A stretch of DNA of 10,358 bases from Deltaproteobacteria bacterium (GCA_016194835.1 JACQAU010000333.1:1-10358); one strand, 5' to 3'; shown: positions 1-6,398, counted from the first letter of the stretch. A program made the numbers and translations. Notes: generated by a model from the sequence alone, not told the origin.

Positions 1-837
1 AACATACATACCGTGTGCTCCGGCTTGCACAATAGGAACTTTTTTGCCGACAGCATTTTTTATATAAAGAGGTTCATTTAATACTGTGTGAGAGTGCCCT
101 CCAACAACTAAATCAATACCTTCAGTGCTTTTAACAAGACTAATATCCTTATCCACCCCAAGATGAGTGAGCGCTATAACAAAATCGTTGTAAAAACGTA
201 AATGTGGAATTTGCTTTTTTGCTATTTCTATTGGTGGTTCAATTACAGTGTCTTTCACTCTCCAACGATATGTCCACTCATCAGTAGATAGACCTAAAAC
301 ACCTACTTTTAGTCCAGCTTTTTTAAATTCAGCATAAGGCTGTACGTATTTGTATAAATTTTTATATTCTGTTTGATATACATAACCTTTGCGATTAATC
401 AAGTTTGCACTGATAAACTGAGTTTTAGGCGCTATTTCACCCAAAATTTTATCCATTTGTTCAAAACCAATAAGCCAATCGTGATTACCAATTACAACGG
501 CTTCGAATCCAAACACATCCATCATTTTCCATGACAGTCTGCCTTCCTCTGCCATGAAAAACGGCGTGCCTTCTGAAAAATCTCCCCCATCTAAAATTAA
601 AGTATCAATACCTTGCAGCTCAGCAGTGTTTTTTATTGCATCAATAATATACTTAACCTCCGCATACCCACCCCACTCTAATTCGTCCGCTTGCTCAAAA
701 TGTGAATGAAAATCATTGGTGTGTATGATTTGCAATAATTTGGCATGTGCAAAATCTGTATTAAGAAGACTCATACACAGCAAAGTAAACAAAATAAGTT
801 TAAATACTAAAAATTCTTGCCTTATACAGCTCCTCAT
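1..837 (-). CDS. Exported 5'-nucleotidase/UshA-type metallophosphoesterase, N-terminal part (cut by window edge)
   Basis: Partial gene: 279 codons from an ATG at 837 run in frame off the left edge. A hydrophobic N-terminus (about residues 11-30, ending DFAHA) looks like a Sec signal peptide; the Cys at 21 lacks a proper lipobox. All metallophosphoesterase motifs of the UshA/5'-nucleotidase family are present in order: TNDFH (40-44), GGD (84-86), GNHD (117-120), THLG (224-227) and GGHSH (246-250), giving a full two-metal site. By family knowledge such proteins hydrolyse nucleotides, UDP-sugars or other phosphoesters outside the inner membrane; the substrate cannot be read here. Family members usually run to about 500-600 residues with a C-terminal substrate domain, which would lie outside the window. 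The start is preceded by AAGGGG close to the ATG. It follows the S8 protease by 65 bp on the same strand, so co-transcription is likely. The enzyme class is secure; the specificity is not. Confidence 0.93.
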   Translation of the reverse strand, partial: MRSCIRQEFLVFKLILFTLLCMSLLNTDFAHAKLLQIIHTNDFHSHFEQADELEWGGYAEVKYIIDAIKNTAELQGIDTLILDGGDFSEGTPFFMAEEGRLSWKMMDVFGFEAVVIGNHDWLIGFEQMDKILGEIAPKTQFISANLINRKGYVYQTEYKNLYKYVQPYAEFKKAGLKVGVLGLSTDEWTYRWRVKDTVIEPPIEIAKKQIPHLRFYNDFVIALTHLGVDKDISLVKSTEGIDLVVGGHSHTVLNEPLYIKNAVGKKVPIVQAGAHGMYV

Positions 838-902
838 GACCCCTTACTAATCGGTAAAAAGCTGTATTAGACTAAGCGTCTTAATATTCTTAAGTGCTTA
901 TT

Positions 903-2459
903 TTACTCCCAAATTTCAGCAGGCGTAACCCATCCTTCTCCATCAAAAGACTGGTCATATTGAAAGTCTGTTTTTATAAGTGGCTCTGGTTTCATTCGCA
1001 CAATAGAATACGCCATTATATCATCCGGGCTTGTAAACCGCAGAACCCTAGATGTATCTCCTATCCCAAATGGCATAAGCGGCTCTGGTTGTGGATTAAT
1101 TTCTCTTGTTTTAATAGCCATTTTAATAGCTTCGTAAACATTGAGCTTACCATATCCATAATTGGCATTCCAAGACCCTGGTGTTGTAGAAGCCCCGTTA
1201 ATATCTACGGCTTCTGTTGTTACAGTAAGAATTTCTCGCACTTGAACAGGAGTGAGTTTAGGATTTGTCTGCCAGAGCAGTGCTGCGGCACCAGTTACAT
1301 GCGGAGTAGCCATCGAAGTTCCGCTAATAGACGTATATTGCCCATCCAAGTAACTGGATCTAATATTTTCACCAGGTGCACTTAAATCTGGTTTTTTAGT
1401 CTCTTGTCCCTTAAAAATACCAGGCCCGCGACTAGAAAAATTAGACACTAGGCCCGCTGAACCCACAGAACCTACCGCCAAAACTGAAGGGTGTTCATGT
1501 GGTGTTGTAATCGATTTTGGCCTGGGACCACTATTTCCAGCAGAAAAAACTGGTAAAATGCCAGCCGCCTCCCACGCTGTAATCCCCTTGTAAAACAACT
1601 CAACATCTGGAGCTGCTTCACAATTCCACGAATTATTAATTAACCGTGGGAACAAGGCACCACCATTTTCATTTCCTACTTGTAAAAAAAACTCCATGCC
1701 ATTTAAAACTCCTTCGTACGAACCAAGCGGCCCAGATGACACAAGACTAGCCTCTGGAGCCATACCAAAAATATTAGTAGTTCGATCACCACCTACTATG
1801 GTGCCAGCTGTGTGTGTTCCATGCCCCTGTATATCGTAAGCTTGTGCAACTATTTTCTTTTCATTGTCAAAAAAAACTAAGACTTTGTTTGCCAAAGCAG
1901 GGTGATTTAATTCAATGCCAGTATCTAAATGTCCAATAATAATATTTTTTCCAGTAATATCTGGATAATCTTTCATAACCAAGTCCATTTTGATTTGTTT
2001 TAAATCATAAGGCAATTCCACTGGTAACGGTGGATTTATGTCGTCTTCTGGAAACACCGCTCGATTGGCATAAATTTTTTTAATACCCATTGTATATGCC
2101 AAAGTCTTAAGCCCCCTTGGAGTGACATCTGCACTAAAAGAAGAATTAACCCAGTAAATTTTTCTAATAACAATAGACTTACCTAATTGATTCGTATTTT
2201 GCAGGGCGTTTTCAACTTGTTGCCATTGATTATGTGTGCGTGCTTTTAAAAACCGTATGACCTCATCTTTATCATACCTGTTTGGCAATAAGCTGTTATC
2301 TAATTTGTCATCCATAAGAACGAGCACGCGCAGTGTATCTTGTTCATTTGTCAAATTCTCGGCAAACTCAAATAATTTTGGATCTACCTTTACACTTGCA
2401 TGTGATAAAGAAAATCCCATTAAAAATAAAAAAACTAAAATATATTTTAAAACTCTCAT
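903..2459 (-). CDS. Secreted subtilisin-family (peptidase S8) serine protease
   Basis: A 518-residue preproprotein. Residues 1-21 are a clear signal peptide (basic start, hydrophobic core, cleavage probably after SHA). Residues about 22-135 look like an I9-type propeptide that would act as chaperone and inhibitor and be cut off on maturation. The catalytic domain follows with Asp179 in GHLDTGI, His213 in GHGTHTAG, the oxyanion Asn309 in SAGNSGP and Ser382 in GTSMATPHVTG, so the triad is complete. Overall it resembles bacillopeptidase F-like S8A enzymes. A short tail after about 450 is rich in Pro and matches no domain I recognise. The ATG at 2459 has an exceptionally G-rich ribosome site (GGGAGGGGGG) just upstream. 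The metallophosphoesterase gene follows on the same strand after 65 bp. Expected role: degradation of external or periplasmic protein. Substrate and any surface anchoring are unknown. Confidence 0.95.
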   Translation of the reverse strand: MRVLKYILVFLFLMGFSLSHASVKVDPKLFEFAENLTNEQDTLRVLVLMDDKLDNSLLPNRYDKDEVIRFLKARTHNQWQQVENALQNTNQLGKSIVIRKIYWVNSSFSADVTPRGLKTLAYTMGIKKIYANRAVFPEDDINPPLPVELPYDLKQIKMDLVMKDYPDITGKNIIIGHLDTGIELNHPALANKVLVFFDNEKKIVAQAYDIQGHGTHTAGTIVGGDRTTNIFGMAPEASLVSSGPLGSYEGVLNGMEFFLQVGNENGGALFPRLINNSWNCEAAPDVELFYKGITAWEAAGILPVFSAGNSGPRPKSITTPHEHPSVLAVGSVGSAGLVSNFSSRGPGIFKGQETKKPDLSAPGENIRSSYLDGQYTSISGTSMATPHVTGAAALLWQTNPKLTPVQVREILTVTTEAVDINGASTTPGSWNANYGYGKLNVYEAIKMAIKTREINPQPEPLMPFGIGDTSRVLRFTSPDDIMAYSIVRMKPEPLIKTDFQYDQSFDGEGWVTPAEIWE

Positions 2460-2463
2460 TATT

Positions 2464-2470
2464 CCCCCCC
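2464..2470 (-). promoter_or_regulatory. G7 homopolymer within the ribosome binding site of the S8 protease
   Basis: Seven consecutive C on the plus strand read as G7 on the protease mRNA, inside the sequence GGGAGGGGGG that ends four bases before the ATG at 2459. It is the only strong Shine-Dalgarno-like sequence for this start and supports the start choice. Its length is open to slippage. Confidence 0.6.
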
Positions 2471-2498
2471 TCCCTGCATATACAGAGACTAACTGAAA

Positions 2499-2528
2499 AT
2501 TGTATGCATGGTTTTTTTAACTACGCAA
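2499..2528 (-). promoter_or_regulatory. Probable promoter of the S8 protease gene
   Basis: On the minus strand TTGCGT (2528-2523) and TACAAT (2504-2499) are separated by 18 bp, a reasonable sigma-70-type pair. Transcription would start about 30-35 nt before the protease ATG, with the G-rich ribosome site inside the leader. This is motif matching by eye. Confidence 0.45.
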
Positions 2529-2557
2529 GTGGGGGACAAAGATTTTTTTAATTATTC

Positions 2558-2576
2558 AGTATGTTTGCAGCATACT
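2558..2576. promoter_or_regulatory. Palindrome midway between divergent promoters (operator candidate)
   Basis: AGTATG and CATACT form a perfect 6-bp inverted repeat around a 7-bp spacer. It lies between the proposed promoters of the leftward protease gene and the rightward secreted-protein gene. Its position suits a shared regulator binding site; no regulator gene is in the window. Confidence 0.35.
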
Positions 2577-2607
2577 TGAGACTTTTTTGCTCGTAATCAG
2601 ATTAATA

Positions 2608-2637
2608 TTGTTTTTATTAGTAATACTTTGCTATAAA
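2608..2637 (+). promoter_or_regulatory. Probable promoter of the secreted kinase-like gene
   Basis: TTGTTT (2608-2613) and TATAAA (2632-2637) are 18 bp apart. A start near 2644 leaves a leader of about 13 nt before the ATG at 2657, with no good Shine-Dalgarno sequence. Assigned by eye. Confidence 0.45.
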
Positions 2638-2656
2638 TAACGCTGAGCATTTAATT

Positions 2657-3868
2657 ATGAGACATTATAAATTTATTTTGATTATTTTAATAGTTATGAA
2701 TTTCAGTTTGCTTTTTGCATTTGCAAATGACGCTGAAAAATATTTTCAAACTATTTCTAAGGCAGAGCGTCTAAAGTATCTAAGCATGGCAAAAGTAATG
2801 AACCCCGCTTGGAAAACACAAGATGCTTCCTTAGATCTATTAAATTGGTTGAATCAAAAATGTGAAAACTTTGGAAAATACACAAAAGATCAAGAGGGTC
2901 GCTTTTTACGTCCAACAGTAAACTGCGATTACGAGCCTGCCACTGAAGATAACAAACTTGATGGAATGACACCAAAATTTCGCTGTGCTTTCTTTATAAA
3001 CGGGAAAATTAAAAAATTTAAAATAAAATATGGCAAAAACGGACGACCTGCGAGTAATAAAGAAACACCAAATGGCATTATGTCTACTGCGTTCACAAAT
3101 TATTTAGGATTTGCAGCAGATAGTTATTGTCCATCGGTTATCCAATGCAAGGGATGTCCATCAGGAGATCCTTGGAACAACAATAGATCAAGTGCTCCTA
3201 AATCTAATCAAACCTATAGTTTTGATAATGCAATTATTGAAATAAAATACAAAGGTGAGAAAATTACAGAGCCTGGGCCTTTTAAAAAACCTCAAGGTTT
3301 TACATGGGCTGAATTAAAAAACATAGACGCAACGCTAAACCAAAAAGACAAAGAAAAGATTCTTTTAGAGCGTGAAGCTCTCATGTTTTGGAACGTGTTT
3401 ATTAAAAATACCGATGCCGATGCGCACAATAACCGCCTTGTATGCACTGACTCTGTAGAATCTGGCAACAACACTTTTCTTTGTAAAGATGTAATTGGTT
3501 ACTCTCATGATTATGGAGATACGTTTGGAATGTTGTCTTTATTTGGCTACCAGGGATCTGTTTTGTGGAGACCTTTTTTTGGTGGGTCAGGCAAAAAACA
3601 GTGTGTAGGAAATCTAAAAAATTCTGAAAAAGGCTCTTTTATTAGTTATGCACGCTTTAGCGAAGAGGCTCGAGCCTTATTGGTCGAAAGATTGAGTTTA
3701 CTACCACCATCACTAATCTATGATGTTTTTATGCTAGCCGAAATGGATCGAGTGGACACCAGCACTAACATTACAGATTGGGTACAAACGTTTCAGAAAA
3801 AACTTAATGAAATCAAACAGGCCACTTGTGAACCCTTTGCAAGTCGAAAGACTGTATTGGGGCAATAG
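2657..3868 (+). CDS. Exported protein of unknown function with kinase-fold-like motifs
   Basis: A 403-residue protein that I do not recognise by name. Residues 1-23 form a signal peptide (basic start, long Ile/Leu/Phe core, likely cut after AFA), so the mature protein is exported. Ten Cys occur after it, consistent with disulfides. Two motifs stand out. FIKNTDADAHNNR (248-260) resembles the catalytic loop of HipA-type kinases (TD-x-H-x-x-N) and related PI3K/Fam20-like folds. SHDYGDTFG (283-291) then resembles the metal-binding Asp loop (D-x-G...FG). FKIKYG (121-126) could be the strand carrying the ATP-binding Lys. These resemblances are inference from motif order, not a database match. The gene stands alone on its strand, divergent from the protease, and is followed by the tRNA-end repeat region. 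The Leu-poor, Lys/Asn-rich composition matches its AT-rich neighbours. A secreted protein or carbohydrate kinase is possible; a degenerate non-enzymatic fold is equally allowed. Confidence 0.85.
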   Translation: MRHYKFILIILIVMNFSLLFAFANDAEKYFQTISKAERLKYLSMAKVMNPAWKTQDASLDLLNWLNQKCENFGKYTKDQEGRFLRPTVNCDYEPATEDNKLDGMTPKFRCAFFINGKIKKFKIKYGKNGRPASNKETPNGIMSTAFTNYLGFAADSYCPSVIQCKGCPSGDPWNNNRSSAPKSNQTYSFDNAIIEIKYKGEKITEPGPFKKPQGFTWAELKNIDATLNQKDKEKILLEREALMFWNVFIKNTDADAHNNRLVCTDSVESGNNTFLCKDVIGYSHDYGDTFGMLSLFGYQGSVLWRPFFGGSGKKQCVGNLKNSEKGSFISYARFSEEARALLVERLSLLPPSLIYDVFMLAEMDRVDTSTNITDWVQTFQKKLNEIKQATCEPFASRKTVLGQ

Positions 3869-3870
3869 GA

Positions 3871-3891
3871 ATACGAGCCCGGAGGGAATTG
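3871..3891 (-). repeat. 21-bp duplicate of the 3' end of tRNA-Arg (distal copy)
   Basis: This stretch is identical to 4056-4076. That segment spans part of the T-loop, the 3' T-stem strand, the 3' acceptor strand, the discriminator G and three bases beyond the tRNA gene. The copies are direct repeats 185 bp apart. Such copies are typical of site-specific integration at a tRNA 3' end, or of tRNA-distal repeat units. Confidence 0.9.
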
Positions 3892-4007
3892 GCTACTACA
3901 CTCAGTAGCTTCCAGCTCCTTCGTTGCGTAGCCTCACCTCCCAAGCCTTTCGCTCGCCTCCAGCTCGCTCAGCCTCCCCTGGAGGCCGGCTTGCTCGTTT
4001 CAATTCC
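3873..4007. repeat. GC-rich palindromic element between the two tRNA-Arg 3'-end copies
   Basis: This is the gene-free stretch between the secreted-protein gene and tRNA-Arg. It is clearly richer in G+C than its surroundings and full of inverted repeats: GCTACT/AGTAGC (3892-3897 with 3904-3909), CCTCCAG/CTGGAGG (3957-3963 with 3979-3985), ACGAGC/GCTCGT (3873-3878 with 3993-3998) and GGAATTG/CAATTCC (3885-3891 with 4001-4007). GCCTCC-type words recur. The open frame across it begins at a TTG inside the repeat and resembles no protein. The arrangement recalls the tRNA-distal repeats of the E. coli tyrT operon, whose units of about 178 bp carry a copy of the tRNA 3' end. That is an analogy, not homology. 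Confidence 0.6.
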
Positions 4008-4008
4008 T

Positions 4009-4036
4009 GCTAATTTTTACCAGAATATTAGCTTTT
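4009..4036 (+). terminator. Weak intrinsic terminator candidate
   Basis: GCTAAT (4009-4014) pairs with ATTAGC (4027-4032) across a 12-base loop, followed by TTTT. It could end transcripts from the upstream plus-strand gene, but the stem is short and AT-rich and lies 140 bp past the stop codon. Confidence 0.3.
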
Positions 4037-4058
4037 ATAAAATTACAAATTCCTTATA

Positions 4059-4132
4059 CGAGCCCGGAGGGAATTGAACCCACGACCCACAGCTTAGAAG
4101 GCTGTTGCTCTATCCAACTGAGCTACGGGCTC
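4059..4132 (-). tRNA. tRNA-Arg (anticodon TCT)
   Basis: A complete cloverleaf folds from 4132 to 4059. The acceptor GAGCCCG pairs with CGGGCTC, the D-arm has GCTC/GAGC, and the anticodon stem ACAGC/GCTGT encloses loop CTTCTAA, giving anticodon TCT for AGA. The T-arm is GTGGG-TTCAATT-CCCTC with one T:T mismatch at the second pair. The discriminator is G and CCA is not encoded. Its 3' end is duplicated at 3871-3891. Two overlapping TATAAT boxes lie just upstream. Confidence 0.95.
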
Positions 4133-4147
4133 TCAGATTTTTGTGAT

Positions 4148-4178
4148 ATTATAAATATTATACGATCTTTGCAAGCAA
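4148..4178 (-). promoter_or_regulatory. Promoter of tRNA-Arg
   Basis: Two perfect TATAAT hexamers occur on the minus strand (4153-4148 and 4162-4157). The first would start transcription about 9 nt before the tRNA. TTGCTT (4178-4173) is 19 bp and TTGCAA (4174-4169) 15 bp from it, so the -35 assignment is uncertain. Confidence 0.5.
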
Positions 4179-4227
4179 TCTTGATAAGTCAGATAAGATA
4201 AGCCAGAGAAAATAAGGAGGTGCTTGG

Positions 4228-4497
4228 GTGGCAATTTATGAATTTTTCTGTAACACATGTAAACTTAGATTTGAACAAATTACCTCTTCACACGACCCTG
4301 ACCAGGGTAAATGCCCCAAGTGCCATAAGAAAAAAACCAAGAAACTAATTTCAAAATTTTGGGTAGGCGGAAGAGGTGACCTCAGAGAATCAACCATACA
4401 CGGATGTCACGACAATTACACCGGCCTTGATGCCGCAGAACATGCGCACGACAATCACACCGACACACCACCAGAAGAACCAGGCGACACAGACTGA
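4228..4497 (+). CDS. FmdB-family zinc-ribbon protein
   Basis: An 89-residue protein starting at GTG 4228, preceded at ideal distance by AAGGAGG (4214-4220). The start MAIYEFFCNTCKLRFE and the second knuckle KCPKCH give four Cys (8, 11, 29, 32), the zinc ribbon of the FmdB/putative regulatory protein family. That family is named after a putative regulator of formamidase in Methylophilus, but its members are mostly uncharacterised, so the function remains open. After about residue 50 the tail is unusual. It holds HGCHD and further His at 72, 74 and 77 among Asp/Glu/Thr, ending PPEEPGDTD, which could bind extra metal. The gene lies between two minus-strand tRNA genes, and its stop is 3 bp from the 3' end of tRNA-Phe, so the two converge. 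No clear promoter pair was found in the 95 bp upstream, where the tRNA-Arg promoter also lies. Confidence 0.88.
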   Translation: MAIYEFFCNTCKLRFEQITSSHDPDQGKCPKCHKKKTKKLISKFWVGGRGDLRESTIHGCHDNYTGLDAAEHAHDNHTDTPPEEPGDTD

Positions 4498-4500
4498 ATA

Positions 4501-4573
4501 TGGCTTGGGACGGAATTGAACCGCCGACACACGCCTTTTCAGGGCGCTGCTCTACCGACTGAGCTACCAAGCC
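4501..4573 (-). tRNA. tRNA-Phe (anticodon GAA)
   Basis: A full cloverleaf folds from 4573 to 4501. Acceptor GGCTTGG pairs with CCAAGCC, the D-arm has GCTC/GAGC, and anticodon stem GCGCC/GGCGT encloses loop CTGAAAA, giving anticodon GAA. The T-arm is GGCGG-TTCAATT-CCGTC and the discriminator is A. CCA is not encoded. It lies 30 bp downstream of the TolB-like gene on the same strand. It could be read from that operon or from a promoter whose TTGACA (4620-4615) overlaps the end of the coding region; a matching -10 is weak. Confidence 0.96.
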
Positions 4574-4603
4574 ATTTGTGCTATCTCTTATTCGCTAAGC
4601 GAT

Positions 4604-5710
4604 TTAGTTGGGATTGTCAACCCACTCTGCAACAAAAACATTTGTTTCATGAGGTTCTTTTCCATTGCGGTTAGAAGAGAAAGCCAAGTATTTTCCATCC
4701 GATGAAAACATAGGAAAACTATCAAAACTTTTTGAAAAAGTAACTTGCTCTAAACCAGACCCGTCCAAATTTATCAAATATAAATCAAACTGCCTTCCTT
4801 TTGGATCATGAGAATTTGCTGAAAAAATAATTTTTTTACCATCGTGAGTAAAGGCTGGGGCAAAGCTTGCAACACCTAAATTTGTAACTTGCCTTTTCTG
4901 AGAGCCATCCGTATTTGCTGTCCAGATCTCTAAAGCTGTTGGCCGAACCAGATGGTTTTTTAATAATTCTTTATAATCAGAAATTTCTAATTTTGTTTTT
5001 GGTCGAGAAGCACGCCACGCTATTTGCTTGCAATCTGGTGAGAACACTCCACCTCCGTCGTAGCCAATTGAGTGGGTAAGACGTTTTATATTAATGATCT
5101 TGGCATTTTTTTTATCTAATTTTGCACCATACAATTCTAAATCACCACTTCGATCACTTGTAAATAAAACAGCACCATTGTAGCAAGTCACCATCTCAGC
5201 ATTGTATGATTTTGGAGAATTTGGTTCTAATAGTTTTAAGTCCTGTCCTGTAAGAGTAGTAGAATAGAACATATAAGTTGGATAAACTGGCCACACATAG
5301 CCGCGACTCATATCGGGACGAGGGGGACAGTTTTCATCAAATGCAAAAGTACTACTAAAAAGAATTCTATCATTTTTAGGAAAAAAATAAGAACAAGTAG
5401 TGCGTCCCTTTCCATTTGAAATTTGCTTTACATCAGAACCATCAGATCTAATAGCAAATATTTGATCACACTGAAGCTCTTGTCCGTTTTTTAATAAAAT
5501 GCCTTTGCCCTTGTGTTGAAATGTTAACCACTTTCCATCATAAGACCAATACGCTTCTGCATTAGTTCCGCCAAAGGTCAGCTGACGAATACTTTTAAAA
5601 TGTCTTTCTTCAGAGAATTTTAATTCATTAACTAACTTGTCTTGATGAGTGAAAACTTGAGGTCTGGTACAACCAAGAAATAAAACACAGAATACAAGAA
5701 ATCTTGCCAT
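4604..5710 (-). CDS. TolB-like WD40/PD40 beta-propeller lipoprotein
   Basis: A 368-residue protein. The first 14 residues are a short lipoprotein signal ending FLGC, so Cys14 would be lipidated; Phe at -3 is atypical. The rest is built of PD40-type propeller blades with the repeated pattern R/KQ(L/V/I)T...FSPDGK.I.F/W. These appear near 41-65 (IRQLTFGG...SYDGKWLTF), 84-120, 208-233 (IKRLTHS...FSPDCKQIAW), 272-297 (KRQVTNL...THDGKKIIFSA) and 320-346 (EQVTFSK...SSDGKYLAFSS). TDGS/LDGSG turns lie between blades. This is the TolB C-terminal-like propeller, but there is no TolB N-terminal domain, so it is not the TolB of a Tol-Pal system. Such proteins usually bind partners in the periplasm or outer membrane; the ligand is unknown. 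It lies 36 bp downstream of the octad-repeat protein gene and was probably transcribed with it. Confidence 0.88.
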   Translation of the reverse strand: MARFLVFCVLFLGCTRPQVFTHQDKLVNELKFSEERHFKSIRQLTFGGTNAEAYWSYDGKWLTFQHKGKGILLKNGQELQCDQIFAIRSDGSDVKQISNGKGRTTCSYFFPKNDRILFSSTFAFDENCPPRPDMSRGYVWPVYPTYMFYSTTLTGQDLKLLEPNSPKSYNAEMVTCYNGAVLFTSDRSGDLELYGAKLDKKNAKIINIKRLTHSIGYDGGGVFSPDCKQIAWRASRPKTKLEISDYKELLKNHLVRPTALEIWTANTDGSQKRQVTNLGVASFAPAFTHDGKKIIFSANSHDPKGRQFDLYLINLDGSGLEQVTFSKSFDSFPMFSSDGKYLAFSSNRNGKEPHETNVFVAEWVDNPN

Positions 5711-5746
5711 TCTTTTTCGTACTCCATAATAATAAATTTTTCACTA

Positions 5747-6241
5747 TTATTCTTGTGCAGGAGGCGGCATTGGTGCCAATGAGTTTGTTTGATCCGCATG
5801 GACATCCTCTGGCTCTGGCGTAGATACTATTTTATTTTGAAGTAATTTATTTTTCTGTAAATTTTTTACAATCAGTTCAAGTTCTTTCGTTGTCAATATG
5901 CGATAGTCATAAGCACGTTTAAAATTGCGGATAAGTGTTTCGACTATTTTTAGCCGATTAGCTATTGAATCAACTTGATCATTTGACACTAAGTCAAAAG
6001 ATTTTAATGACACTGAGTCAAAAGATTTTTTTGACATTGAGTCAAAAGATTTTTTTGACATTGAGTCAAAAGAAGAATTAGAAGAATTTAAAATAGAATT
6101 TTTTGACAATACAGTTTCCTCTGTTTTAGCTTCATCTGCTTCAATAGCTGGATAAACCTCGAGTTTTTTTGTTTGCGCAAAAACAGTACTTCCTAATCCA
6201 ATAAATAGAAGTAAAAATAACGCTTTTTTTATAATTTCCAT
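5747..6241 (-). CDS. Exported small protein with SFDSMSKK octad repeats, function unknown
   Basis: A 164-residue protein I do not recognise. Residues 1-22 are a signal peptide (cut probably after VFA). A Ser/Glu-rich stretch is followed by octads SFDSMSKK (57-64), SFDSMSKK (65-72), SFDSVSLK (73-80) and SFDLVSND (81-88), then a degenerate QVDSIANR (89-96). Residues about 93-138 are rich in Leu/Ile/Lys/Glu in a helical pattern (LKIVETLIRNFKRAYDYR, then LELIVKNLQKNKLLQ) and may form a coiled coil. The tail is Pro-rich and acidic (PEPEDVHAD, PMPPPAQE). The start at 6241 has AGGTGA at good spacing. It heads a probable two-gene operon with the TolB-like lipoprotein, suggesting a joint envelope role. 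Confidence 0.8.
   Translation of the reverse strand: MEIIKKALFLLLFIGLGSTVFAQTKKLEVYPAIEADEAKTEETVLSKNSILNSSNSSFDSMSKKSFDSMSKKSFDSVSLKSFDLVSNDQVDSIANRLKIVETLIRNFKRAYDYRILTTKELELIVKNLQKNKLLQNKIVSTPEPEDVHADQTNSLAPMPPPAQE
5982..6073 (-). repeat. Four in-frame 24-bp tandem repeats, each containing a palindrome
   Basis: Units begin at 5982, 6006, 6030 and 6054 (the last partial). On the plus strand the two rightmost units read TTTGACATTGAGTCAAA, an inverted repeat of TTTGAC and GTCAAA around ATTGA. The unit at 5982 keeps both arms (centre ACTAA) and the unit at 6006 keeps the inner four pairs. Each unit encodes one octad of the exported protein. Confidence 0.9.
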
Positions 6242-6300
6242 AACATCACCTAAAGTAAATTAATACAATTTACAATTCCTCTCTATAAAGGCTTGTCCAA

Positions 6301-6327
6301 ACTATATTAATATACTAATTTTGTCAA
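6301..6327 (-). promoter_or_regulatory. Candidate promoter of the octad-repeat/TolB-like operon
   Basis: A consensus TTGACA (6327-6322) is followed by TATAGT (6306-6301) with a 15-bp spacer, shorter than usual. It faces the gene starting at 6241 and would give a leader of about 55 nt. The -35 is convincing; the -10 choice is not certain. Confidence 0.35.
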
Positions 6328-6398
6328 CCTAATAACCCCTCTTGCCCGACACTGCAAATGCCCACTTTTGAATTGTGCTTAATTTAAAAACTTGTAAG

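Noticed and set aside
894..1385. Open frame of 163 codons on the plus strand
   Set aside because: It is antisense to the S8 protease catalytic domain, has no ribosome site and an implausible composition; the minus-strand frame has a full set of catalytic motifs.
3889..4077. Open frame of 62 codons through the GC-rich element
   Set aside because: It starts at TTG inside the tRNA-end repeat, lacks a ribosome site, resembles no protein and runs through palindromes into the tRNA gene.
4382..4570. 62-codon minus-strand frame across tRNA-Phe and fmdB
   Set aside because: Most of its N-terminal part is the tRNA gene itself and the rest is antisense to fmdB.
5982..6073. CRISPR-like array
   Set aside because: The units are contiguous tandem repeats without spacers and encode protein in frame.
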